DNA from: Myceligenerans salitolerans
GTDB taxonomy: Bacteria; Actinomycetota; Actinomycetes; Actinomycetales; Cellulomonadaceae
Length of the DNA stretch: 64,000 bases
Direction: 5' to 3'
NCBI RefSeq assembly: GCF_017349295.1
Contig: NZ_JAFMPK010000044.1
Coordinates: forward strand, 109,672-173,671
The notes under the pieces are model-generated. The model did no database searches, was not told where the DNA came from, and saw only the letters and a program-made list of their open reading frames with translations. Both the position numbers and the translations under genes were made by a program. Below, piece by piece: positions 17,518-25,399 of this stretch. Each line of letters opens with the position of its first letter. The first letter of the stretch is position 1.

Positions 17518-18857
17518 TTGCCCACCAGGTGCTGGCCGCACACGCGCAGCGTCTGGCCGTTGACGCCCGACGCCGGGTCGGAGGCGAGGAAGCAGATCGC
17601 CTCCGCGATGTCGACGGGTTCCCCGCCCTGCGCCAGTGACGGCAGCATCCGTGCCACCGAGCGGGTGGCGAACGGGATCCGCGCGGTCATCTCCGTCTCG
17701 ATGAAGCCCGGTGCTACGGCGTTCGCCGTGCCTCCCGCGGCAGCGACCAGCGGAGCGGTGGCCGCCGTGTGACCGATGACACCGGCCTTCGAGTAGGCGT
17801 AGTTGGTCTGCCCCTTGTTGCCCGCGATGCCGGAGGTCGACGCCAGCGAGACGATCCGCAGCCCTTCCACGCCCCGCTCCAGGAGACGGGCGTTGATCCG
17901 CAGCTGGGAGGCGAGGTTGACGGCGATCACGGAGTCCCAGCGGTCGGCCTTCATGTTGGCCAGCAGCTTGTCCCGGGTGATGCCGGCGTTGTGGACCAGG
18001 ATGTCCGGTCCGCCGAGCGGCTTCGCGGCGGCCAGGATCTTGTCGGCGGCGTCCTCGGCGGTGACGTCGAGCTGGAGCGCCACGCCGTTGACCGAGTTGG
18101 CGACGGCGGACAGCGCCTCACCTGCCGGCGGCACGTCCACGACGACGACCTTGGCGCCGTCACGGGCCATCGTCCTCGCGATGGCCGCACCGATCCCGCG
18201 GGCCGCCCCCGTCACGACCGCCACCTTGCCCGCCAGTGGCCGGTCCCAGTCGATGTCACCGGAGAAGGTCGAGGGCCCCACCGGGAGCAACTGTCCGTCG
18301 ACGTACGCCGACTTCGCGGAGAGGAAGAACCGCAGCGTCGCGACGGCGGACACGGAGTCGACGGCCGCACCGTCGGCCAGCTGCACGCCGTTCGCCGTGG
18401 ATCCCCCGCGAAGTTCCTTGCCGAGGGAACGCACGAAACCCTCGACGCCCGCGCGGGCCGCGGCGAGCGCCGGGGCATCCCCCGCCGCGGGGGCGCGGGA
18501 CACGGTGACGACGCGCCCGTTGCCGGCGAGCCGGCGCAGGATGCCGCCGACGGTGAGCACCGCCGCGGAGACGTCCTGCGGATGCTCGGCGCCCGTGAGC
18601 ACGAGCACGACGGCGCCGAACCTCTCCCCCTCGGCAAGCTCCGGCGAGCGCCGCACGTCGAGGTCCCAGCTCGTGAGGACGGTGGTCACGGCATCGGCGT
18701 CGGCCGCGGAGGCGTCGTCGGACACGACGAGGACCGGGCCGACCGTGAGCGGGCTGCCGGGCTTGTGGCGTCGCAGGATGGCAGGCTGCGGAAGTCCGAG
18801 CTTCTTGACGAGCGGCTTGAGGCCGCCGTTGGCGAATCGGGTGTAGCTGTCGGTCAC
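17514..18857 (-). CDS. FabG4-like high-molecular-weight 3-oxoacyl reductase (SDR)
   Basis: A 447-residue member of the long FabG group. Residues 1-205 form a degenerate flavodoxin-like domain, and 210-447 hold the working SDR: KVAVVTGAARGIGAAIARTM for NAD(P), ILVHNAGITRDKLL, SLASTSGIAGNKGQTNYAYSKAG with the Ser-Tyr-Lys set, and the C-terminal DIAEAICFLASDPASGVNGQ. Mycobacterial FabG4 uses NADH and acts on CoA thioesters, which suits a place beside thiolase and MaoC. It is coupled to maoC by a 4-base overlap and lies 56 bases after the thiolase. Confidence 0.9.
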   Translation of the reverse strand: MTDSYTRFANGGLKPLVKKLGLPQPAILRRHKPGSPLTVGPVLVVSDDASAADADAVTTVLTSWDLDVRRSPELAEGERFGAVVLVLTGAEHPQDVSAAVLTVGGILRRLAGNGRVVTVSRAPAAGDAPALAAARAGVEGFVRSLGKELRGGSTANGVQLADGAAVDSVSAVATLRFFLSAKSAYVDGQLLPVGPSTFSGDIDWDRPLAGKVAVVTGAARGIGAAIARTMARDGAKVVVVDVPPAGEALSAVANSVNGVALQLDVTAEDAADKILAAAKPLGGPDILVHNAGITRDKLLANMKADRWDSVIAVNLASQLRINARLLERGVEGLRIVSLASTSGIAGNKGQTNYAYSKAGVIGHTAATAPLVAAAGGTANAVAPGFIETEMTARIPFATRSVARMLPSLAQGGEPVDIAEAICFLASDPASGVNGQTLRVCGQHLVGK

Positions 18858-18913
18858 GGTGCCCTCTTGGATCGTGGTGGTCGAGTAGTACGGGGACGAG
18901 CCGCCGGAGGTGG

Positions 18914-20251
18914 TCAGGCGGACTCGACGAGTGCCGTGACGCCCAGACCGCCCGCCGCGCAGACCGAGATCAGGGCGCGCGCGGGGGTTCCGGTCTCGGC
19001 TGCCTTGGCGTGCACGAGCTTCGCGGCGGTGGCGAGGATGCGGCCGCCGGTCGCGGCGAACGGGTGGCCCGCGGCGAGCGAGGAGCCGTTCACGTTGAGC
19101 TTGTCGCGGTCGACCTTGCCGAACGCCCCGGCAAGCCCCAGCTCGTCACGGCAGTAGTCCTCGTCCTCCCACGCGGCGAGCGTGGTCAGGACGGTGGCCG
19201 CGAACGCCTCGTGGATCTCGAAGAAGTCGATGTCCTCGAGTGTGAGGCCGTTCCGGGTGAGCAGGCGCGGGACGGCCGCGACCGGGGCCATGAGCAGACC
19301 CTCGTGGCCGTGGACGAAGTCCACGCCGGCGGTCTCGGCGTCCACGAACTTCGCCAGGACGGGCAGGTCCCGCTCCTCGGCCCAGTCACGGGAGCCGAAC
19401 AGGACGGTCGACGCGCCGTCGGTCAGGGGAGTGGAGTTGCCGGCGGTCATCGTGGCCGGGAGCGGCGAGCCGTCCTCACCGGTGAGACCGCGACCGAAGA
19501 CGGGCTTCAGCGTGGCGAGCTTCTCGGCGGAGGTGTCGCCCCGCAGGTTGTCGTCGCGCGACAGGCCGCGGAACGGCGTCACGAGGTCGTCGAAGAACCC
19601 TTCCTCCCACGCGCGGTACAGGTTCTGGTGCGACTTCAGCGCGATCTCGTCCTGCGCCTCCCGGGTGATGCCCCACTTCGCGGTGGTGATGGCCTGGTGC
19701 TCTCCCATCGAGAGGCCGGTGCGCGGCTCTCCGGTGTCCGGCGTCTCGGGCGCGAGCCACTTCGGGTGGCCCAGCACGGGGAGCAGGGCCTTGACACGGT
19801 CACCGGTACCGCGCGCGTGGCTCGCCTGGAGCAGGGCGCGGCGGAGCTTGTCGCCGACGGCGATCGGCGCGTCGGAGATGGTGTCGGTCCCGCCGGCGAC
19901 GGCGGACTCGATCTGCCCCAGCTTGATCTTGTTGGTGACGGCGATGGCGGCTTCCAGGCCGGTGCCGCAGGCCTGCTGGAGGTCGTACGCGGGAGTCGCG
20001 GGCGCGAGCGACGAGCCCAGGACGCTCTCGCGGATCAGGTTGAAGTCACGGCTGTTCTTCAGCACGGCGCCACCGACCACCTCGCCGAGGAGCTCGTTCT
20101 GCAGGCCGAAGCGTGCCACGAGTCCTTCGAGGGCGGCGGTGAACATGTCCTGGTTGCTGGTACGGACGTACTTCTTGCCGGCGCGGGAGAACGGGATCCG
20201 GTTGCCGCCGATGATGACGGCCTCTCGAGTGGTGGGGATGGAAGAGGCCAT
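18914..20251 (-). CDS. Acetyl-CoA C-acyltransferase (FadI/FadA-type thiolase)
   Basis: A 445-residue thiolase that cleaves 3-ketoacyl-CoA or condenses acyl-CoAs. The nucleophile lies in YDLQQACGTGLEAA (Cys95 from the ATG at 20251). Histidine and second-cysteine motifs are FFEIHEAFAATVL, NVNGSSLAAGHPFAATGGR and ISVCAAGGLGVTALVESA. It has the extra loop region of the long FadI-like group (about 440 residues instead of 390). A GTG at 20269 is in frame, but the ATG has AAGGAC at a usable distance. It heads the thiolase-reductase-dehydratase operon, opposite a TetR gene, with a palindrome between them. Confidence 0.92.
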   Translation of the reverse strand: MASSIPTTREAVIIGGNRIPFSRAGKKYVRTSNQDMFTAALEGLVARFGLQNELLGEVVGGAVLKNSRDFNLIRESVLGSSLAPATPAYDLQQACGTGLEAAIAVTNKIKLGQIESAVAGGTDTISDAPIAVGDKLRRALLQASHARGTGDRVKALLPVLGHPKWLAPETPDTGEPRTGLSMGEHQAITTAKWGITREAQDEIALKSHQNLYRAWEEGFFDDLVTPFRGLSRDDNLRGDTSAEKLATLKPVFGRGLTGEDGSPLPATMTAGNSTPLTDGASTVLFGSRDWAEERDLPVLAKFVDAETAGVDFVHGHEGLLMAPVAAVPRLLTRNGLTLEDIDFFEIHEAFAATVLTTLAAWEDEDYCRDELGLAGAFGKVDRDKLNVNGSSLAAGHPFAATGGRILATAAKLVHAKAAETGTPARALISVCAAGGLGVTALVESA

Positions 20252-20313
20252 GTGCGTCAGGTCCTTCACGTCGTTTGGGAAGTTCTTGGGCGGATGTCAA
20301 CTCGGACGGTGTC

Positions 20314-20346
20314 CGAGACTCACAGTACCTGATACTGTCAGTCTCG
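20314..20346. promoter_or_regulatory. Long palindromic operator candidate between thiolase and TetR genes
   Basis: Arms at 20314-20327 and 20333-20346 match at 13 of 14 positions around a 5-base spacer (core ACAGTA-CCTGA-TACTGT). Placed 62 bases before the thiolase ATG and 43 before the TetR ATG, it is the natural site for autoregulation and for control of both lipid transcripts. Confidence 0.65.
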
Positions 20347-20389
20347 TGAGGCGGAGCACAAGAGCGACGGCCCGTGAAGGAGCACATCG

Positions 20390-21094
20390 ATGAGCGTCGG
20401 CGCGGACGGACGATCGACTCGCTGGGCGGACCACCGCACCGCGCGCCGGGCAGAACTCGTGCGCGCGGCCCGGAAGGCCGTACACCGTCTTGGTCCTACG
20501 GTATCCATGGACGAGATCGCCGCCGAGGCGGGAACGTCGAAGTCGATCGTCTACCGCTACTTCGACGACAAGGCCGGCCTGCGGCTCGCCGTGGCCGAGG
20601 CCGTCGTCGCCCAGATGCACGACACCCTGCGGGAGGCCGCGCACGGCGCCGCCACGCCCGAGGGCGCGTTGCGCGCCATGGTCCGGGTCTACCTGGAGAT
20701 GATCGAACACTCGCCGAACGTCTACTGGTTCGTGACCCGGACGTCGATCGGTGGCAACGACCCGGTCTCGCCGTCGGGCCCGCGGGACACCCGGACCACG
20801 GCGTCGCCCGTCGGATCCTCGGACGCTCCGCTGGGCGCCTATCTGGACTCCGTGATCGAACTTGTCGCCGAGCCGTTCGCACAGGCCGCCAACGTGACAC
20901 CGGAGGACGCCGCCGCCTGGGCGGCGGGCGCCGTCGGCTTCGTGCGCGGTTCCGGCGAGTGGTGGCTCGGCCATCGCGTCGCCGGGCGGTCCGTGACCCG
21001 CGAGGAGCTCACCGAGCGCGTCAGCCTCTGGCTCTGGAACGGCCCTGTCGGCGTCCTGCATCCCGCGGGGTCCACGACGGCGACCACCGCGTGA
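20390..21094 (+). CDS. TetR-family repressor of the lipid module
   Basis: A 234-residue regulator from the ATG at 20390, preceded by GTGAAGGAG. The N-terminal HTH reads VSMDEIAAEAGTSKSIVYRYFDDKAGLRLAVAEAVV, the standard TetR DNA-binding helix pair. The C-terminal helices (about residues 75-225) include an unusually Ser/Thr/Pro-rich loop near residues 120-145 and a Trp-rich stretch (GSGEWWLGHRV, RVSLWLWNG). An acyl-CoA effector is plausible from context: thiolase, reductase and dehydratase diverge from it, and the acyl-CoA oxidase-like gene follows 59 bases later. The ligand is inferred, not shown. Confidence 0.9.
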   Translation: MSVGADGRSTRWADHRTARRAELVRAARKAVHRLGPTVSMDEIAAEAGTSKSIVYRYFDDKAGLRLAVAEAVVAQMHDTLREAAHGAATPEGALRAMVRVYLEMIEHSPNVYWFVTRTSIGGNDPVSPSGPRDTRTTASPVGSSDAPLGAYLDSVIELVAEPFAQAANVTPEDAAAWAAGAVGFVRGSGEWWLGHRVAGRSVTREELTERVSLWLWNGPVGVLHPAGSTTATTA

Positions 21095-21153
21095 TCTCCC
21101 CCGTACCCGCCTCAACCTCGCGGCCACCCGCCGCCGACCCCCGAGGAGAACCG

Positions 21154-23298
21154 ATGACGACCACCTCCGAACCCCCCGTCACGACATCGGCTGCGGCCGG
21201 CACGCCGACCGGCGTCGACGCCGCCGCGACGCCTGTCCGGACCGCGTCCGCACGGCCGGCACCGAACGGGCCGCGTGTGGATGTCGCCGAGCTGGAGCAC
21301 CTCCTGCTCGGCCGCTGGAAGGACGTGCGCTCGCACGCCCGGCGCCTGGTCGCCGAGCGTGACGACATCTGGAAGATCGACGGCATCTCCATGGAGGAGC
21401 ACCGCGAGCGCACCCTCGAGATCATGAAGTTCATGGCGCGGGAGGAGCCCGGCCAGGTGTGGCGGGCCTTCCCCGCGCGCCTCGGCGGGCACGACGACGC
21501 CGGCGGGAACCTCGTGGGCTGCGAGGAACTGTTCGTCGCGGACCCGTCGCTGCAGATCAAGTCCGGCGTGCAATGGGGCCTGTTCGCGGCCGCGATCCTG
21601 CACCTCGGCACCGAGGAACAGCAGGACCGCCTGCTGCCGGGGGCGATGGACCTGTCCGTGCCGGGCGCCTTCGCGATGACGGAGACCGGGCACGGCTCGG
21701 ACGTCGCGTCCGTCGGGACGACGGCGACGTACGACCCGGAGACCGAGGAGTTCGTCATCAACACCCCCTTCCGCGGGGCGTGGAAGCAGTACCTCGGCAA
21801 CGCGGCACGGCACGGCGTCGCCGCGACGGTGTTCGCGCAGCTGATCACCCGGGGCGTGAACCACGGTGTGCACTGCTTCTACGTGCCGATCCGGGACCCG
21901 GAGACCCTCGAGTTCCTGCCGGGCGTCGGCGGCGAGGACGACGGCCACAAGGGCGGTCTCAACGGCATCGACAACGGCAAGCTGCACTTCACCGACGTGC
22001 GGATCCCACGGCGGGACCTCCTGGCCCGCTACGGCCAGGTCGCCGCGGACGGGACGTACACGTCGTCGATCGACAGCCCGGGGCGCCGGTTCTTCACGAT
22101 GCTGGGCGCGCTGGTCCAGGGCCGCGTGACACTGGACGGATCCGCCTCGGTGGCGGCGAAGGTCGGCCTGGCGATCGCCACGAAGTACGCCGACGAGCGC
22201 CGGCAGTTCGCCGCGGGCGAGGGACAGGACGAGATCACCCTGCTCGACTACGCGATGCATCGCAAGCGCCTGTTCCCGCGGATCGCGGAGACCTACGCGA
22301 TCTCGTTCGCGCATGACGAGCTCCTCGACCTCTTCCACGGCGTGTTCTCCGGTGCGACGGACACCCCCGAGAACCGGGAGGACCTGGAGACGACGGCGGC
22401 CGCGCTCAAGGCGACGTCCACCTGGTTCGCCATGGACACGCTGCAGACCTGTCGCCAGGCGTGCGGTGGAGCGGGCTTCCTGTCGGAGAACCGCTTCACG
22501 TCGATGCGCTCCGACCTCGACGTCTACACCACGTTCGAGGGCGACAACCACATCCTCCTGCAGCTGGCCGCGAAGCGGCTGGTGGGTGACCACGGCAGGA
22601 AGCTCGCGAAGGCCGCGAAGTCGCCCGCGGGCGTGGCGGGAATGGTCGCCGGGCAGGTCAAGGACGCACTGCTGCACAAGACCCCGCTGAGAAAGCTCGG
22701 CCAGGACGTGGCCGACGCCGGCGGCGCCGCGCGCAATCTGCTCGACCCGTCCGTCCAGCGGGCACTGCTCCAGGGCCGCGTGGACGGCCTCGTCCACGCG
22801 GTGGCGATGGGCATGCGTCCCGCGGTGGGCATGAAGGACCCGGCCAAGGCGCAGGAGGTGTTCGACGACAACCAGGTCGAGCTGATCACCTCGTCGGTCG
22901 CGTGGGCGGAGCTCTTCCGGTGGGACGCCTTCACCGCGGCGCTCACCCGGATCGAGGATCCTGGCACGCGCGCGATCATGACGACGGTCCGGGACGTCTA
23001 CGGCCTGACCGTCGTCGAGCGCCACCTCGACTGGTACCTGGCCAACGGGCGCCTGTCGGCGTCGCGCGCGAAGGCGGTGACGACGACGATCCATCGGCTG
23101 CTGAAGAAGATCCGGCCGCACGCGGTCGACCTGGTCGACGCCTTCGGCTACGGCGGGCGGCACCTTCGCGCGCCGATCGCCGACGGGTCGGAACGAGTGC
23201 GTCAGGACGAGGCGCGACAGTACTACCGCGACCTCGCCGCGAGCGGGCAGGCGCCCACGTCGGAGAAGTCCCTCCGCAAGTCCCGCACGGGGTCCTGA
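21154..23298 (+). CDS. Acyl-CoA oxidase-like acyl-CoA dehydrogenase family flavoprotein
   Basis: A 714-residue protein from the ATG at 21154 (GAGGAGAA upstream). It oxidises acyl-CoA to trans-2-enoyl-CoA. After a 40-residue Ala/Thr-rich lead come the FAD/substrate motifs FAMTETGHGSDV and GGLNGIDNGKLHFTDVRIPRRDLL. The late block TCRQACGGAGFLSENR and TTFEGDNHILLQLAAKRLV (catalytic-type Glu462) matches the acyl-CoA oxidase branch (TYEGDN) better than the IYEGT of ordinary dehydrogenases. A long C-terminal helical domain is also oxidase-like. Whether electrons go to oxygen or to ETF cannot be read from the sequence. It probably shares a transcript with the TetR gene. Confidence 0.88.
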   Translation: MTTTSEPPVTTSAAAGTPTGVDAAATPVRTASARPAPNGPRVDVAELEHLLLGRWKDVRSHARRLVAERDDIWKIDGISMEEHRERTLEIMKFMAREEPGQVWRAFPARLGGHDDAGGNLVGCEELFVADPSLQIKSGVQWGLFAAAILHLGTEEQQDRLLPGAMDLSVPGAFAMTETGHGSDVASVGTTATYDPETEEFVINTPFRGAWKQYLGNAARHGVAATVFAQLITRGVNHGVHCFYVPIRDPETLEFLPGVGGEDDGHKGGLNGIDNGKLHFTDVRIPRRDLLARYGQVAADGTYTSSIDSPGRRFFTMLGALVQGRVTLDGSASVAAKVGLAIATKYADERRQFAAGEGQDEITLLDYAMHRKRLFPRIAETYAISFAHDELLDLFHGVFSGATDTPENREDLETTAAALKATSTWFAMDTLQTCRQACGGAGFLSENRFTSMRSDLDVYTTFEGDNHILLQLAAKRLVGDHGRKLAKAAKSPAGVAGMVAGQVKDALLHKTPLRKLGQDVADAGGAARNLLDPSVQRALLQGRVDGLVHAVAMGMRPAVGMKDPAKAQEVFDDNQVELITSSVAWAELFRWDAFTAALTRIEDPGTRAIMTTVRDVYGLTVVERHLDWYLANGRLSASRAKAVTTTIHRLLKKIRPHAVDLVDAFGYGGRHLRAPIADGSERVRQDEARQYYRDLAASGQAPTSEKSLRKSRTGS

Positions 23299-23331
23299 GC
23301 ACCGCGCGGCCCGCCGGGGGTGGACCGGCTC

Positions 23332-24315
23332 TCAGAGCCATCCCTTGCGGGCCGCGTGCCAGCCCAGCTGGATCCGTGTCGCCACACCTGCCGTGTCCAT
23401 CATGGACTTCACCCGGCGCTGGACCGTCCGGAGGCCCAGTTCCAGGTGCTTCGCCACGGCCTGGTCGGTCAGGCCCGAGAGCATCAGCCCGAGGATCTTC
23501 AGGTCGAGATCGTCGAGCTCGCCGTGGACCCCCTCGGACTGCACCCGGAGCGGAACGGCGTCACGCCAGAACGCCTCGAAGAGCGCGATGATCCCGTCGA
23601 GCAGCCCGCTCTCGTGGATGATCAGCGCGGAGACCGTGTCGACCTCGTCGTCGGGTCGCAGCTGGCTCTGAACGGGGACGATGGCGAGGCGCCGGTCGAT
23701 GACGAACGCCTTGATCGGGACGTCGTCGGCGATGCGCACCTCCTCGCCCGCGCGGACGGCCTCGACCGCGGCCTCCACCGTGAGAAGGCCTTCGTCCAGC
23801 ATCGAGCGGTCCATCACTGCCCGGTAGCGCACCCCACGCTGGACCGCGTCGTCCTCCGCCGTGTTCTCCTCGGTGCCCATCACGAGGACGGGCGGGCGCA
23901 GGAACGTCTCGACGGTCTCGTGCGCGCCCGCCTGGAGCTGCAGGATGCGCTGCAGCACGGCGTCGGAGCCGCGCACCAGGTCGACGATGTCGCTCGCGGG
24001 CCGCAGGTCCGCCGCTCGCCGGTACTCCTCCTCGAGATCGAGCATCTCGAGCTGTGCCGACCGCAGTTCCTCGGTACGCCGCGAGAGGATGGCACCGAGC
24101 GCGATCTCGGGTGGGGCCGCCTGAAACCGTGAGTCGTCGGTGCCCTGCCGCGCCGCGAGCCCGTGCTCCTCCAGGACCTGCAGCACCGCGTAGGCCTCAC
24201 CGGGATCCACACCCATCCGCCGGGCGAGTTCTCCCGCGTCGAGCGAGGGGGAGCGGACCAGCTCGCGGTAGGCGAGCGCCTGCGCCTGAGACAGGCCGAG
24301 CACGTTGCCGAACAT
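23332..24315 (-). CDS. TrmB/LuxR hybrid transcriptional regulator
   Basis: A 327-residue regulator from the ATG at 24315 with GGAGGG upstream. The N-terminal wing (MFGNVLGLSQAQALAYRELV, SLDAGELARRMGVDPGEAYAVLQVLEEHGL) is a TrmB-type HTH. A charged helical stretch and a phospholipase-D-like sensor region with RSMLDEG, DVPIKAFVIDRRLAIVP and SALIIHESGLLDGIIALFEAFW follow. The C-terminal LuxR HTH reads DLDLKILGLMLSGLTDQAVAKHLELGLRTVQRRVKSMMD. Such regulators are common and multicopy in actinobacteria; targets are unknown. It ends 34 bases from the acyl-CoA oxidase-like gene, convergent, so it may be unrelated to lipids. Confidence 0.87.
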   Translation of the reverse strand: MFGNVLGLSQAQALAYRELVRSPSLDAGELARRMGVDPGEAYAVLQVLEEHGLAARQGTDDSRFQAAPPEIALGAILSRRTEELRSAQLEMLDLEEEYRRAADLRPASDIVDLVRGSDAVLQRILQLQAGAHETVETFLRPPVLVMGTEENTAEDDAVQRGVRYRAVMDRSMLDEGLLTVEAAVEAVRAGEEVRIADDVPIKAFVIDRRLAIVPVQSQLRPDDEVDTVSALIIHESGLLDGIIALFEAFWRDAVPLRVQSEGVHGELDDLDLKILGLMLSGLTDQAVAKHLELGLRTVQRRVKSMMDTAGVATRIQLGWHAARKGWL

Positions 24316-24443
24316 TCTCAACCCTCCAGGAGATGTCGAGGCACCGAGGATGCGGCGAGGATACGCCATGGCGGGTTACCGCCACGAAGCACCGTGTGAT
24401 GGCACGCCACCTCCGCCCCTGCCGGCCGTTCCCCGCGCGGGCA

Positions 24444-24479
24444 GAGGCCCCGCGCTCCGTCGTCGGAGTGCGGGGCCTC
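24444..24479 (-). terminator. Terminator after the TM-helix-repeat channel-like gene
   Basis: A 15-bp stem (24444-24458 with 24465-24479) with one G-U pair and a 6-base loop, lying 26 bases past the stop of the gene at 24506. It separates that gene from the regulator at 23332-24315. Confidence 0.7.
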
Positions 24480-24505
24480 GTACCTTCCGGAGCCGGCGTG
24501 GGCGG

Positions 24506-25246
24506 TCAGATGTTGCTCGGCGGCGGGTAGGTGCCGCCGGCCGGCGGCGGCTGCGTGCCGGTGGCCCGACTGCCGGGGGTACCGCTCTGGTCGGCGATCT
24601 CACTGATCCCGGCGAGCCAGCCCTCCCACTTCGTGCGCATCGGGCCGATGAGGCCACCGCCCACACCGACGATCAGGATGCCGGCGATGGTCGCCAGGAC
24701 CGCGACGAGAACGGACGTCGTCACGGACACCGCGATACCGACCTGGTTCAGCGCTGCGACGATACCCAGGAAAAGGATCGCGATCTGTGCGGTCTTCGCC
24801 ACGACCGGACCGTACGAGGCATTGCCCATGGTCGACATGAGCAGATCCTTGACGGCGTTCGCGATGGCACCGGCGATCACGACGATCACGATCGCGACGA
24901 CGAGCTGCGGCAACCAGCCGACGATCTCGTTGACGATCTGGCTCACCGGGTTGGTGGGACCGAAAGCACTGAGCGCGAGCTGCAGCACGATGAGCAGGAT
25001 GAAGTAGTAGATGATCTTCGTCAGCAACGAGATCGGCTCGACTCCGGACCCGGCGAGAAGTCTTCCGGCACCGGCCTTGTCGAGCAGCTTCGTGAAACCG
25101 ACACGGTTGAGGATCATGCCCACGAACCTGGCCACGGCCTTCGCGATGATCCAGCCGATAAAGAGAATGACGAGGAACACGAGAAGCTTCGGAACGAAGC
25201 TGGCGATCGAGTGCCACGCATTCGTGAGACCTGACGTCCAGTCCAT
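24506..25246 (-). CDS. CmpX-like membrane protein (TM-helix repeat, mechanosensitive-channel related)
   Basis: A 246-residue integral membrane protein. Hydrophobic segments at about 17-38 (VPKLLVFLVILFIGWIIAKAV), 68-90, 103-128 and 138-200 alternate with short loops. The repeated pattern of a helix followed by an amphipathic RVGFTKLLDKAGAGRLL-type stretch is that of the conserved TM-helix (CmpX) proteins related to small-conductance channels. It lacks the MscS beta domain. The C-terminus is a short Pro/Gly-rich cytoplasmic tail. The ATG at 25246 is preceded by AAGGGAA. Probable role in membrane stress or cell-surface physiology. Confidence 0.75.
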   Translation of the reverse strand: MDWTSGLTNAWHSIASFVPKLLVFLVILFIGWIIAKAVARFVGMILNRVGFTKLLDKAGAGRLLAGSGVEPISLLTKIIYYFILLIVLQLALSAFGPTNPVSQIVNEIVGWLPQLVVAIVIVVIAGAIANAVKDLLMSTMGNASYGPVVAKTAQIAILFLGIVAALNQVGIAVSVTTSVLVAVLATIAGILIVGVGGGLIGPMRTKWEGWLAGISEIADQSGTPGSRATGTQPPPAGGTYPPPSNI

Positions 25247-25301
25247 GATGGTGTTTCCCTTCCCCCTGAGATATGACTCCTGCCGGAGACCCGTCCGTCT
25301 T

Positions 25302-25339
25302 CCGGGGGTACTTCCGGCACGTCACAAAGGTATCCCCGG
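25302..25339 (-). terminator. Hairpin between the aminotransferase and the channel-like gene
   Basis: A 10-bp stem (25302-25311 with 25330-25339, one G-U pair) about 60 bases beyond the aminotransferase stop and upstream of the channel-like gene start. It could end the riboswitch-controlled transcript. The flank 25340-25399 is AT-richer than its surroundings and may hold the next promoter. Confidence 0.45.
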
Positions 25340-25399
25340 GGGAGATATCGCGCCCGTCCAAGAAATATGGTGAAGGGAAATCAGAAGTGATATGCCGGT

